Shown here piece after piece: positions 21,830-33,780 of a DNA stretch of 64,000 bases. The number at the start of each line of letters is the position of its first letter. The stretch's first letter is position 1. The notes beneath the pieces were generated by a model. It searched no databases and was not told the DNA's origin. It was given only the letters and a program-made list of their open reading frames with translations. The stretch is from Datisca glomerata (taxonomy: Eukaryota; Streptophyta; Magnoliopsida; Cucurbitales; Datiscaceae), in the NCBI GenBank assembly GCA_003255025.1, contig QANY01011336.1:1395311-1459310 (forward strand). The letters are read 5' to 3'. The position numbers were made by a program, and so were the translations under genes.

Positions 21830-24197
21830 TTTTGAGTGTGAGGAAATTTTCCCTTCCACACATATTTGGAGATGTAAACTATGCCTAAGAGGGTCAAAAC
21901 CCTTATAAGAGGAACTATATCCAACGAAAATATATTCCCTATAAGAAAATTGAATTTATGTCTATTGTAAGGTCTAAGAAACGAAAAACAAGGGCATCCA
22001 AAAACCTTGGGAAAAGAATAGTCAAGTTGCTTAGAAAATAGAAGAACATATGGGGATTTGTTATGTAAAACTGGTGTAGGAAGCAGGTTAATGAGTCAAT
22101 AGCAGTAGAGAAAGCTTCCCACAAAAAATGTAAGGGTAATTGTGCTTGTGCAAGTAGGGATAGACCTTTTTCCACTATATCATTGCGTTCCTATCTAATT
22201 TCCCGTTCTGTCGGCGGGTGTGTGGGCAAAGGTGCCTAAAATCACTCATAGTTTTGTCAATAAAGGTAATAGATACTTGCAAACATTTTAATTTATGCTT
22301 AAACTGTCTAGTGATGTAGGCATTAGTTAAGAAAGACAATACATGCTTCAGATTTGGGTTTTAGTTGAAAATCCCAGTAAACATTATATAATCATCTACA
22401 AAGTTAATGCAGTATCTAAAACCACTTGTACATAAGATTGGTCTTGGTCCCTATACATCTGAATACACTATTTTAAAGGGAATAATAATGAAAGATGTAG
22501 ATGGTACAAAATAAGATTGAAGAGATTTACCTAAAGCACAAGAATCACAAAAGATAGATTACTTGCATTGATTTGAGAACGAGGTACAAGCTTAGAAACA
22601 TGACTTAGAATTGAGGGAGAGAAGTGACCTAAAATTTGGTGCCATATAGTGGCAATATTCTTGGAATAAAAAATAGAAACAAAGCAAGAGTGTTGTTTCT
22701 GTGAGGCAGTGTTGTGAAACTGAGGAGGGTGGAATTGTGGGAGTTGAAGCTGGTACAATCAATCTCTAAGGACACCCTGCATTAGAACCTCCTTCGTATT
22801 CTTGTGTAGTCTGTGAGGACACTTAGCGGATTTTTTGTGACTAAAGTAAGACAAGGAAGTTGGTCTAAAGTTAAGGAAATTGATTTGTCATTTACAATAG
22901 AAAGAGATCTGCCTATGTGAGAAACATGTAGAAGCTCACCATTTCTAATTAAGAGTTTACTTTAACACTTATAATCATTCTTTAGCGATAATTTGCTAAT
23001 GTCAGGAGTGACATGAATGGTTGTAGCACTGTCAATGTATCGGGAGGATATATCATCCAAGGAAGCTGAGGATGCAAGATATGCAGCAGGGTAATCTTTG
23101 TATAGTAGTGTGAGAGACCACACTAGAATTCTAGTTAGACAGTAAGTGAGATTGTTACTCTGTGGGTTGGAAATCATAATTGAACCTATTATAACAGGTT
23201 GAGGCATAATACCCTAGTTTTCTACAGATTTGACACATTGGTCTGGCATTGCTTCTCCCTTTTCCTTTCCCAAGACCTCTAAGATTGTTAAAACCTTTTC
23301 TTGAATGGTTCTATGAAGGAAAAGACTGATGATATAAACTCTTATTTGATTGTCTGGAGTAAGTGGCCATATTTGCTGAGGGATTTTGAATATCAAGTGA
23401 CGTTACACTTCAATTTCTGAATTCTCATTTCTTAATTTTTAAACATGAATTGGGCCTCTTGAAAAGACAATGAGTCACATCTGGATGTCAAGTTTACAAC
23501 CACATAGTCATATTCACTTCCTAATCCCCCAAATATGTAGGAAAAAATCTTCATATGTGAAGATATGTCCTATAGCAGAGAGGTTGTCAACAATAGCCTT
23601 CATCTTTAATACATAGTCATTGATGTTTAGAACTCACTTTTTCACAGTTTGAAGCCGGAATATGAGTTGAAGTATTCTTGCCTTTGATTGTTTAGTGAAG
23701 ATTTGTTCCAAAGCTCTCCAAACATCATGAGAGCTTACGCACCTAACTACATGGCTAAACATGGCCTTTGTAATGGAGAGAGAATCCAGCTCATGAGATG
23801 CTTGTCAGTACTTTTCCAACTAATATAAGTAGGTTTCAAGATAAAGGGTTACTCAATAATTCATATTGTTTGGTTAGTGGTACTTTGGATTTGAGCATGG
23901 GGGTTTTTCACAAATTCATGGATATGAATCGGTCCAAACAAAATAAGATTCCAAGTCATAGGCTCTTACAATAGACAAGATTTATGACTTCCAAAAGACA
24001 AAGTTATCTATGTTAAGATGAATAAAAAAAGTCAGCATGATATTTAGAAGCATGTTTGGTAATGACAGAGGATTTTTTACAGAAATTGAAATGATGTTTA
24101 CAGATGAAATACAGCCTGATGTTTCAGAGGTGTTGCTTGTTTTTGTTGGTGCAGCTACATGAGTAGTAGCGGAGTCAGTAGCAGAGGCAGTGGCCAT
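21830..24197 (-). pseudogene. Ty1/copia gag-protease-integrase remnant (minus strand)
   Basis: Read from 24197 downward. Gag starts MATASATDSATTHVA and ends its N-terminal block at NFVFWKS. Further gag follows at 23500-23400 (LGSEYDYVVVNLTSR). Protease is at about 23040 (RYIDSATTIHVTPDISKLSL; the family has DSGAT, so the catalytic Gly is lost). The integrase zinc-binding start is near 22640 (WHQILGHFSPSILSHV). The later integrase core, 22175-21939, reads MEKGLSLLAQAQLPLHFLWE, then the VGYSS.YKG linker at 21900. RT and RNase H are missing: the frame runs out near 21830. Many stops and frameshifts. The primer site and LTR are on the high-coordinate side, as expected for this strand. Confidence 0.88.
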
Positions 24198-24213
24198 TGA
24201 TACAGCTGGAAAA

Positions 24214-24439
24214 CTATCTCTGATCCCAACTTAGATAGTTGAAGAAGGTTAAGAAAGATTTTATCTCAGTCAATCATTGGTACACTTGTGTCTAATTTGA
24301 TAGCACACAAGGTGACATGACTAAACGTGTGATGTATTAGGAGTGAGGTAGTGAAAGCTAATCGGTCAGTGTGCATGCATCTTACCATACAGAGCTACGT
24401 GAAGTTGCTGTAAAAGAATTTGACAATAATGGATGTTCA
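24214..24439 (-). repeat. LTR and primer-binding site of the minus-strand copia remnant
   Basis: On the minus strand the LTR-like segment starts TGAACATCCATTA at 24439 and runs to about 24231. It is followed by TTGGGATCAGAG, a degenerate initiator-Met tRNA primer site (family: TGGTATCAGAG), 17 bases before the gag ATG at 24197. The LTR start matches that at 9311, but the two diverge after ~28 bp. Confidence 0.6.
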
Positions 24440-24479
24440 ATAGAATGTCTCATACTAGCACAGTTTCTTAACGCGAAAG

Positions 24480-24600
24480 TAGGGCATGAGTCATGAGCTA
24501 GCAAAGAGTCATGAGCCAGTGAAGATGATCCACGATCATGAAGGTTCCTCATGCCCGATACTCTCACTTATATATCTAACTCTTGATCTTCTTAGTTGGA
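24480..24600. repeat. Dispersed repeat shared with 9045-9175
   Basis: The blocks GAGTCATGAGCTAGC, ATCCA-GAT, and TATATCTAACTCTTGATCTT occur in the same order and orientation in both places, at roughly four in five bases identical by eye. It is probably part of one LTR family. Confidence 0.72.
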
Positions 24601-26200
24601 AAGAAGAAGAAAACCATTTTTTTCTAATACCAATATAAACAAAATTTGTATTGGAATAGATATGAGTTACGTACAAGATGACATATATGAGATATGTTAA
24701 AGACATGAGTTCTGAATTGGCTTCCTCTCTACACCATGACAAATTAATAATAAAAGAGAAAAAAATAAAGGCCACCATGGATGGTATTGAATCTTTTTTG
24801 GTACATTTTGACCATGAAACATTCCCTTGGTGCTGCATCCAATCATGTACTTACTAATTGTATCCTATGTTCATCATACGGTCACTTTTCAACTTTGAAG
24901 TATTTCCTTGTGCCCGAGTTTATTAACTTTTTACTAGTATATCAAACATGATATACCTAATGGATATTCGGAATCTAAAATTGCTCACCTAAGGGATTGG
25001 TTGAGGAAAAGAATTTTAAAGACAAAGATACTATGTGTTTGATTACATTTCTTTAATGAAAAAAAAAAAGAGAAAAAGCCCAGAAGATTGGAAATAGAAT
25101 TTCAAATCAGAGAGCACTTGTGGGAGAATATTACTTGTTTGGGTCTATTTCCCCACAAACGAGTGGATGGTGGACAGACTTTGCCAAGGCATGACAAGAT
25201 TTTGGACTAAACTTAGTCATTTTGAGTGTCAACACCTTCCCACTCCAAACAAATTTGCACAAACATTGTGAATCACAGTTGTCATAAATCAGTGCATTCT
25301 TTTAGCTACCCTTTAGTCCTTAGATGACTATGACAACAAGAATGAAAACTAAGTTCATAAATACACAAGCTAATTAATCAAAACTACGTTCATGCCACAC
25401 ATAGTTAAATTTGACTTGAAACACCTAAAACTGATTTATCATCATAAATTAATGATCATCAACAAGTTGGGCATTCTAATGCGTTGTTGTAGATTCTTAT
25501 CCAAGACTAGTTTGATTTAATGATGCGGTGTGAATCGCTTGAAATATATGGCGTGCTTAGTTAATTGAATGACAGCATACTACAATGAGACAAAAAAGTT
25601 CTTATCAATTCTCCTCTAAATCTCATATAATTTATATTTTGTTGAAAAATCAAAGTTCATCATATAGAAGGTCACAGCCACAACGCAACTCTTTTATGTT
25701 AAAAAGGTGCTTCAAATTTTAACATTGAAATTAATTTCAAAGGATTCAACATTCTTATGAAATGTTAATTCCAATCTTCCCAACATAGTAATAATGTAGA
25801 CACCGTTAATTAGATGGATTTGTAACCTTTTTCTATTACAAGTAATGTGATAAAGAGGATACGATTTGGTGCCAAATTTCCCCACACCTTCAATTAGAAG
25901 TCAAATTAAGACTATTCTATCATATTCCATGTGATAAAAAAATATCAAGTTAAGCAAACAATTATCTCTTTCTTTTTGTCAAGAAAAATGAGAATATATT
26001 ACCTGAAATTGAACTCCAACTCAAGTGTATGAAATCCTTAAGCATGACCGTTTAGGCTAGAAATAGTTCTTCTAAACCAATTATCCCTTTGATTGCTTTT
26101 TAATACTAATAGTTAATGTACACCGAATCTAATGTTTCAAAGTTTCAAAAAGAGTGTCAAGGATCCTAAAATATTATTACAAAATATGAGATTTCACCAA
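24601..26200. other. AT-rich spacer
   Basis: No gene was recognised. The minus frame 24536-24838 contains no known domain. Confidence 0.4.
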
Positions 26201-26710
26201 AGTGAAATATATTCCTTCCAATATGCTCATCAACGATGAAAGATTCTGCCGCTAAAAGATCATAATTCGTCAGTAAGACTTTTAGTTATGAACAACTCGT
26301 TGATAAAAAGACGACCTAAAAGATCTCTTAGCAATGCTTCTTTTTCCACGAAAATTATATTCCATCGTTAAAATCTTTTGGCAAAGACTTTTATTACGTC
26401 GCTAACAATTTTATCGACGATTCTATATTCATCATTAAATATTATTAGTGACAACTATTTCTTCATTGCTGAATATTATTAACGACGAAAAACCTTTCAT
26501 TGTGGAAATGTTTTGACCACGCACAAAACATCGTCATGATTCACATTAAAGCTCCTATGGGGGCTTCTTGCAAGAAAAAAATATTGAACAGGACAGAACA
26601 ACAGGGAAGGCAAGCCTGACATAGATACTGATTTGATCGAAGGAACAAAAACCGGTCCCTGAAATCTTGCCTCTACATATAGTCTTTTGTCGCGACGAAA
26701 AACCTTGGAT
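26201..26710. repeat. CGTCG-type subterminal repeat block of an unknown DNA transposon
   Basis: Motifs of the form ATCGTTAAAA, CGTCGCTAA, TCGACGATT and AACGACGAAA recur in both orientations every 20-40 bp, a pattern typical of DNA-transposon termini. No terminal inverted repeat or target duplication could be fixed. Confidence 0.45.
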
Positions 26711-27792
26711 ATCTTTCTTTTCATTGAGTATTTCCCTCTAAATTAGGTCTAGACGTTATAATTCCGTTTAACAATATTAAATAAATCATCAATAAAAAAA
26801 TATACAATTAAATAAATCATCAATAAAAATATTTATATACCAAACTGAAATTTAATAACATTTTAAAAATCAAAATAAATATTTCAAAATATAGTTTCTG
26901 ATGTTTTAGTCATAAAATATAGTTTAAAGTATCAACCCTAAACAATATTACTCGGATGAAAATTCATAACCTATTGAATGCAAAAGGTATATAATTTGGT
27001 ATTCAGAGCTGCCAAGTTGTTCTTGGTGGTCTCTAATTTGCTCTTGATGACTTTTAATTTGTTCTCGGTGGCCTCTAATTCACTCTGGGTGACTTCTATA
27101 CAATAATTGTTATTTAGCACTGTTATGACTTAGCATGCATATTGTAATTGAAACAAAAATATTTATTGCCATTTATTTACCTATCGTGTATGATATCTAT
27201 ATCACATACACTATCGACTCCTAAAACATCATGGCGTACAAGTAAAGAAGAATGTGTTATAATTATGATTAGTGATTCAAATTAAATATGCTAAATTTAC
27301 TGACGAAATAATCATTATCGAATAAGAATGTGTTTTGAGTTAATATATAAAGTTGGGATAATCCTCAACCTAGCTCTTGGGAAGAAGTACTTTGGGCTCA
27401 AGGTTTTAACATAATATTAAAGCTAATTTTCCATAGTTGTCCCATAATTTTCATTTTGATATTTGTTTTTCATTTTTTTATTATTCTTGATATTTCCTTA
27501 AACATTATGTTTTGTTTTATGATTAAACTGATTGTATATTTAGTAACCTTACTTCTTCAATATTATATCAAAGTCAATTCAGACACCAACCATATTACAT
27601 TTCTAAGACTGACAGTCTTTATATTATAACCTAATGTTAACATAAATTCTCTTTTTAATTGTTTATATAAATTCTTGTCAGCTTAAATTTACTAGAAACA
27701 TGAAATTCAAACTAGCTATCCTAATGTCCACAAAAGATGTTCAAGTAGAGCATGATGACTTAAGTCTCAAAATCAGACGAGGAGGAACTGTC
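26711..27792. other. AT-rich spacer left of the large copia element
   Basis: It contains a short 21-bp repeat (listed separately) and no recognisable gene. Confidence 0.4.
27005..27098 (-). repeat. 21-bp repeats encoding a leucine-heptad coiled coil
   Basis: About four imperfect 21-bp units (consensus on plus: AATTTGCTCTTGATGACTT-like). On the minus strand each unit is seven codons with Leu at the seventh position: SELEATENKLK, VIKSKLETTKNNLAAL. The surrounding frame is open for about 50 codons only. It may be a remnant of a coiled-coil-encoding exon. Confidence 0.6.
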
Positions 27793-27797
27793 AATAG

Positions 27798-29943
27798 CGT
27801 TGGGGGTTATACCCTCAAAACATGTGTATTGACATTTTGATATAAAATTTAATGAGAATTACATTTTTCTTATAATTATTCTTTTAAATTATTGTTGAAT
27901 AATTCATATAAATATCTAAAAATTTCATATTCATTAATGAGACTATGACCTTGTATTAGTACGAGAGGATTAAGATCATAGATATTGAATAAAATTATCA
28001 GCAACATATTAAAATATGTAATCCTTAATGAATGATTGTTAGTATGGTTCACTAATCATTGATGAATGCGTGTGATCTAGATTCAGATCATTGATGTATA
28101 TAGACATTTCAGTGAATGTACTTTATATAATGAGATTATATATGACTGGAACGAAGTGAATTTATATCTTTATCAACGTGCCGTTTATCATAAAGATTTA
28201 ATACACATCAATTTGATGATCATATATAGATCGGTCTAAATCCTGAGTAGTCATGAACTTCTATGCATGTCTACTAGATATTTTGATTCACTCATTAATG
28301 TTTGTTTGTAAAATAGGCTAATGACTTTTATTTTGGAGATTCAGTGATGTGGATAGCTGAGAACATGATCTTGCAAGATTTAGAATCCAGGCTTTCATAA
28401 CGAATTGTATATTGGTTCACTTAAGTGTTAATTCTGAAACTGAATGGTTATTAAGCTCAAATTTATAATAACATTATAACTTAGCCATTCACTAGTGGAT
28501 TAATGGTACTTAAGGATCAATATATATTTAGAGGGATAAAATGGTAATTTTGACTAGCTCTAATTTACGAACCAATAATTGGAGAACAGAATTACATAAA
28601 ATAATTATATCAGTGAACTACATTTGAATACTCTGTAAATACATTCTATAATCACTATGAGTTCAATTCAATATTTATAATGGAATTAATAAAAAATATT
28701 ATTTAATTAAAGAGTTTAATTAATAATCTGATTTATTAGAGCTTACGATTATAGGTTCATGGTCCCTAAGTCACATCTATACTACGAGGTATATGGTGTG
28801 AATATTTCAAGACATGATAAAAGGATTGGCTTGTAAAAGAATTTTTATTCTGGGGCAAGTACATAATTATGAGATAATTATGTGTAAATAATTAATTGAA
28901 TTATATATATATATATAATTATCGATTATTTTTTAATTATCGATAAGTGAGACAGAATATCTAACTTATAAAATTAGATAATTAAATTATGATTAGATAA
29001 TAATTTGAATCAGCTAACTCTATTATTTGTGAAATAACAGATAGGATAAATGACAGAGATAATCAGATATGTTAATTTTGAATTAACTGATATCTAGATA
29101 TTAATCTAATTAAAATAAATATTTAATTTACAGTAATTGTCGTGTGTCGATCAATAATTGGGAATCATAGATCATTATGGACTTATGTAGTGCCACATGG
29201 CACTATAGCACTAGACGTGTAACACTGCAGTGCCACACGACACTGTAGTTGTGCACCATTATACAATGGGTCCTACTGTATTGGATAATTTTAAATTGAA
29301 TATTAGTTTTTAATTATCCCTAAATATCTGATACATCATTATCTAGAAAATATACATATATTATTCTAATGGCCTTAGTTGATGATGAAATTCATCAATT
29401 TATTAATCGAGAATTGAATGGAGAACATAATTAGTGATAGAGTAATTTTTCTTTGTGATTAAAAGTTAATCAAATATCTAAAAGAATAATTATCACATTC
29501 TTTTAGAGAATCTTCTCTCTAAAGTCATTCTCAGTAAATCTCTAGATCTCATGTGTTGAGTACATCTAGAGACAAAAAAAAGTATCTTGTAACGAGCCCA
29601 CACACACCCTAGTGCGTTGAGGATTGACTTGAAAGATCTTGGTATGGATCTCGGAGTCTACTGATCATTGGAACGGTTTCTTGGGATGGATGATCGATCG
29701 GTTTTGGAAGGACGTTTGATATAGATAACAAGAGATATATGATTCCTAACCTTGTAAGTTATAGATTTAATGTATAAATATATAATGGATCCTGATTAAT
29801 TGAAAAAGGGTTTCCAATAACAAGTTTTTATTTGGTTATCGTGGCTTTGCACAAGTTTTATTTTATTAAAAGATTTGATCTTTAATAAAAGTTTAATTTT
29901 TTAAATGGCCTCGCGCCACACGCTTCCGCCGTGCAGACCAATA
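27798..29943 (+). repeat. 5' LTR of the large copia element
   Basis: About 2,146 bp. It starts CGTTGGGGGTTATACC, where the canonical TG has become CG, and ends ...GCAGACCAATA, immediately before the primer site. It aligns end to end with 40243-42434. It contains palindromic TAGTGCCA-type motifs near 29190-29250. Confidence 0.92.
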
Positions 29944-29945
29944 AG

Positions 29946-29962
29946 TGGTATCAGAGCGGTTA
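29946..29962 (+). promoter_or_regulatory. Primer-binding site (initiator-Met tRNA)
   Basis: TGGTATCAGAGCGGTT begins 2 bp after the 5' LTR. This is the standard plant copia primer site and defines the LTR end. Confidence 0.92.
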
Positions 29963-31459
29963 GTGGTATTTATATATTTATATGTTATATGCTATGTGAG
30001 TTTTCTTACATTATTCATATAATATGAGATATGTATGAATGAATGGATGGTTATGTTTTTTGTATGTATGAAAAATAATGGATCGTTAATTTTATAGTGA
30101 TTATTGGGTTAGGTTTTGTTCTTTTAATTTTTTCTTAAATCTTGTGTAAGCCATTTTGGGGTGTAGGAATTTATGTAATTTTATTTTGAATATTTTTTGT
30201 AATTATTCTAAACGCGAGAAGATGAAGAATGCATGAGACGAACGACGGAGGAAAAAGAAAAGAAATAGTAATTATTTTAGAATTCCAACGCCGGCACCGG
30301 AAATTGGATTTCCGTCGCTGGCACCGTCGATTAATGATTACCAGTAATGTCGTCAGAATTTACTGTTCCGACGACGTCGCCAGAAAATCAATGCAGACGG
30401 CGGTGGCCAATGGCGACTATGGTTGGCTAGCTGTGATGGGCAAGGGTAAGAGAGTCTTATCGTTGGTGGCAACTGTTGTCACATTTGGGGAAGTTTCACA
30501 GAAAATCTCACACAGTTTCATTTGATCATGCATCTCATCAGTAGAAACACGATTTATTAAGATTGTTCTAATATGTTTATATATATTATTTTATCAAGTC
30601 AATTGCATGTAAACTGCTAGATTTTAATTAGTAAAAACTTGGTAATCACACCACACTAAGGGTCATAGTAACTTTTTAGGATAACCGACTTTAGCAAAAG
30701 AGTTTTATTGAAGTTTGATGGATATAATTAATTAGTTAATCTAAGTTCACCTAATTATAACTTAGGAGTTTTAGAATGTAAAATGAACTTAGACCAATGA
30801 GATTGGTATAACTGATTATTAAATATTCATAGGGTTATTATGTTAACAATTGATTAATTTGAAATTTTTAATTAGTTAAAATGGAAACACAAAATCCTAA
30901 AATAGTAGTGGGAGAAGGTTGACATGTCAGAGTAATCTATGGTCTTCATCATTAGTACAACACCGTGAGATGTAGTAAAGGTTTCGAGATGACTTTATTT
31001 TCATCCTCCTAAAGAAGGTTTCGAGCTGTACTAATACCAAGGTTGCACTTCTTAAAAAGATAGGAGGAAGTGATGTAGTTTAGTTTTGATCGACCATAAG
31101 GCGGCATATTCTAAATGAGGTCATGGAATCTGATAAATGGGTTACACTCACAAAATCACAATTAAGTTTTCATGTCGACAGTTGTGACTTGACCGAACAA
31201 GCGATACTTTATTATTAAAAGGGAAAATATGAGATATTTTAAGTTTTAATTAATAAGAATGAGAATGCCTCATAGACAGTCTGAGGTTAATCTGACTGAC
31301 CCTAAGGCAGCACATTAATCATTGGGTTGTTTTATCATGATTAGTAATAAATTTGTGTGTTTATTATGTTGCATTCATACATAACATTTTCTTTTTCAAT
31401 TCTAGATATTTATCAATTTCACTGAATCTTGTATGTTTTAAATTTCAGTTATAATTATT
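29963..31459 (+). other. Long leader of the copia element, with a GC-rich 98-codon frame
   Basis: About 1.5 kb between primer site and gag. An open frame at 30229-30525 (MHETNDGGKRKEIVIIL at the start) is GC-rich and rich in Arg/Gly/Val, unlike the AT-rich surroundings. No known domain; it may be a leader segment of the element or a captured piece. Confidence 0.45.
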
Positions 31460-32340
31460 ATGTCTACCATGGGAAACTTTGTTACTGCTTTACTCGCTCT
31501 TGAGAAATTGAATGGTGATAATTTCGTACGTTGAAAATCAAGTGTGAACTTAATGTTGATTTATGAGAATCATAAGTTCGTTCTTACTGAGGAATGTCCT
31601 GAGGAGCCCGCTGCTAATACTTCTAAGAATGTTATGGAAAAATAGAATGCATGGATCATATCAAACAACAATGCGAAGTGCTACATGCTTGTCAGCATGA
31701 ATGATGTTCTGAAAATCGAGCATGAAAGCATGGAGACTGCCTATGAGATTATAAAATCTCTACATGCAATGTTTTGGCAGCATCCTGATAAAAGCCACCA
31801 TGAGGCTACTAGGAGCTATATGACTACTAAGATGAGAAATGGTACTTCTATGCGAGAATATGTTTTGAACATGATCAACATAATGCACGAGGTAAAAGTA
31901 CACGGGGCGACCATTGATGAGTGAACTCATGTTAGCATTATACTTGAGTCATTTACACCAACTTTTTCTACGTTTACGACCAACTATATATGAATAAATT
32001 GCAATTTAACATGACCTAATTGTTCAATGAACTGTAGATTTTTTAGTCACTCAACCTTAGAATGACCAAAGAGGATGAGACAAATTTTGTTGAGCAAAAA
32101 CATTCTTTCAATATTGTTAAGAACAAGAAAAGGAAGAAGAACAATGGTAAGGAGAAAGGTAATAACAAGAAAGGGAAGAAAGCCAAGACATCGCCAAAAG
32201 CCAAGAAGAACAAGAAAGACAGCAAGCCCAAGAGAAAAAATTTTTACCGTGAGGTTAAAGGTCATTGAAAGAGAAACTATAACAAGTATCTCTCCAAGCT
32301 GAAAAAGAAATGTAAATATGATTTACTTATTCTTGAAGCT
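31460..32340 (+). pseudogene. Copia gag, broken
   Basis: The ATG at 31460 opens MSTMGNFVTALLALEKLNGD. A TGA replaces the codon after NFVR near 31533, and a TAG follows near 31643. An open piece at 31685-31924 has the UBN2-like gag segment (ETAYEIIKSLHAMFWQ, then MRNGTSMREYVLNMI). Near 32062-32300 comes a Lys-rich linker and a decayed zinc knuckle, FYREVKGH then a stop then KRNYNKYL, in which the Cys of the C-x2-C-x4-H-x4-C motif are lost. The protein would package element RNA; this copy cannot. Confidence 0.9.
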
Positions 32341-33525
32341 TGCTTAGTGGAATATGATTTGTCATTCTGGATACTTGATTCATGAACCACTAAACATATA
32401 TATTCTTCTTTGCAGATGCTTGATTCGCCAAGGGAGCTGACTAAAGGCGAGGTTGTTTTAAGAGTTGATAGTGGTGCGCTCGTGTCAACTAAAGCATTAA
32501 GGAAAGTCCGTTTACTTTTTGGATATAATTTTTTGGTTTTGAATAATATTTTAAAGGCGAGGTTGTTTTAAGAGTTGATAGTGGTGCGCTCGTGTCAACT
32601 AAAGCATTAGAGACAATTCGTTTACTTTTTGAATATAATTATTTGGTTTTGAATAATGTTTATTATATTCCTAGTTTTTTGAGAAATTTGATTTCTCTTT
32701 CATTTTTGCAAGAATAATTATTTAAAGCTTCTTTGATTAATAAAGAATTTATTATTTCTAAGAATAGATTCGATAATCATCATGCTAAAGTTAAAAATGG
32801 TGTCTACATGCTTAAACCAACTGAACGCGCATTAAATAATTCTAAGTTATTTAAAATAGTAAAACCTAAAAGTAACAAACGACAAAGAGTTTCTCATGAA
32901 GATGATAACACATATATTTGGCATCTTAGGTTGGAAAAAATTAATCTAGATAGGTTAAACAGGTTTACAAAGCATGTTTCTTTAAGAAAACTAAAAGTTA
33001 TAACTTTTTTTGTTTATGAATCCTGTCTAGAGGGTAAAATGACAAAGAGATATTTCTCTGGGCCAATGAGCCAAAGAACCACTTGAGCTAGTGCATAGTG
33101 ATGTTTGTGAACCGATTAGTATACAAGCTAGTGGCGGGTATGAGTATTTCATCACTTTTATTGTCGATTACTCAAGATTACCTAATGCAAAGAAAATTTG
33201 AAACTTTTGGAAAGTTTAAAGACTTCAAATCTGAAGCTGAAAAGCAATTAGGTAAATCATTGAAAACCCTTTGATCCGATCGAGGTGATGAATACTTGGA
33301 TTTAGAATTCAAGAATTATTTGCTGGAATGTGGAATCCTATCCCAACTCACATCGCCTAGAACACCACAGTAAAATGGTGTTGCAGAAAGGAGAAATCGA
33401 ACCTTATTGGGTATGGTTAGGTCAATGTTAAGCTAATCACTGTCACTTACATTTTGGAAATATGCATTACGCACGGCTACATACATTTCGATGTAGTTCC
33501 CTCTAAGTCTGTAAGTGAGACGCCT
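32341..33525 (+). pseudogene. Copia protease and N-terminal integrase, broken by a CACTA insertion
   Basis: The protease active-site region reads WILDS, stop, TTKHIYSS (family: DSGATSHI). A 110-bp tandem duplication follows (32443-32662). The integrase His-Cys domain lies in 32733-33086 (WHLRLEKINLDRLNRF ... YESCLEGKMTKR). All three core acidic positions are recognisable: HSDVCEPI near 33100, SDRGDEYL near 33285, and NGVAERRNRTL near 33375. Several stops interrupt. The reading continues at 38219 on the far side of the CACTA insertion, in the same codon phase. Confidence 0.9.
32443..32662 (+). repeat. 110-bp tandem duplication inside copia protease
   Basis: The segment starting AAAGGCGAGGTTGTTTTAAG at 32443 is repeated from 32553 with few changes (for example AGGAAAGTCCG versus GAGACAATTCG). 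It is 110 bp, not a multiple of three, so it shifts the frame. Confidence 0.92.
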
Positions 33526-33780
33526 CACTACTACAAAAAAGGGTTTAGATGACGGTGAAAACTCACCATCAAAACCCTATAATGACGGGCAAGTGACTTC
33601 ATCTAAACTCATTTTATCAAAAACCGTGATCAAAGATGCCGCCAAAATATTTTTGATGACGGAGAATCTCTGTCCTGAAACGTGCCGCAAAAACACCTTA
33701 ATGACGGAGATTGTCCGTCATCATAAATGCCACAGAAACACTTATAATGACAGGGAATCCTTGTCATTAAAGGGTATTTT
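33526..33780 (+). repeat. 5' terminal and subterminal repeats of the nested CACTA element
   Basis: At least five copies of ATGACGGG / TGACGGAGA-like motifs alternate with their complements (CCGTCAT). The first ~70 bp parallel the complement of the terminus at 17723, so the two are family members. Confidence 0.88.

Noticed and set aside
32043..32302. Overlapping frames on both strands (for example a Phe/Leu-rich minus frame)
   Set aside because: They are shadows of the Lys-rich gag linker on the plus strand.
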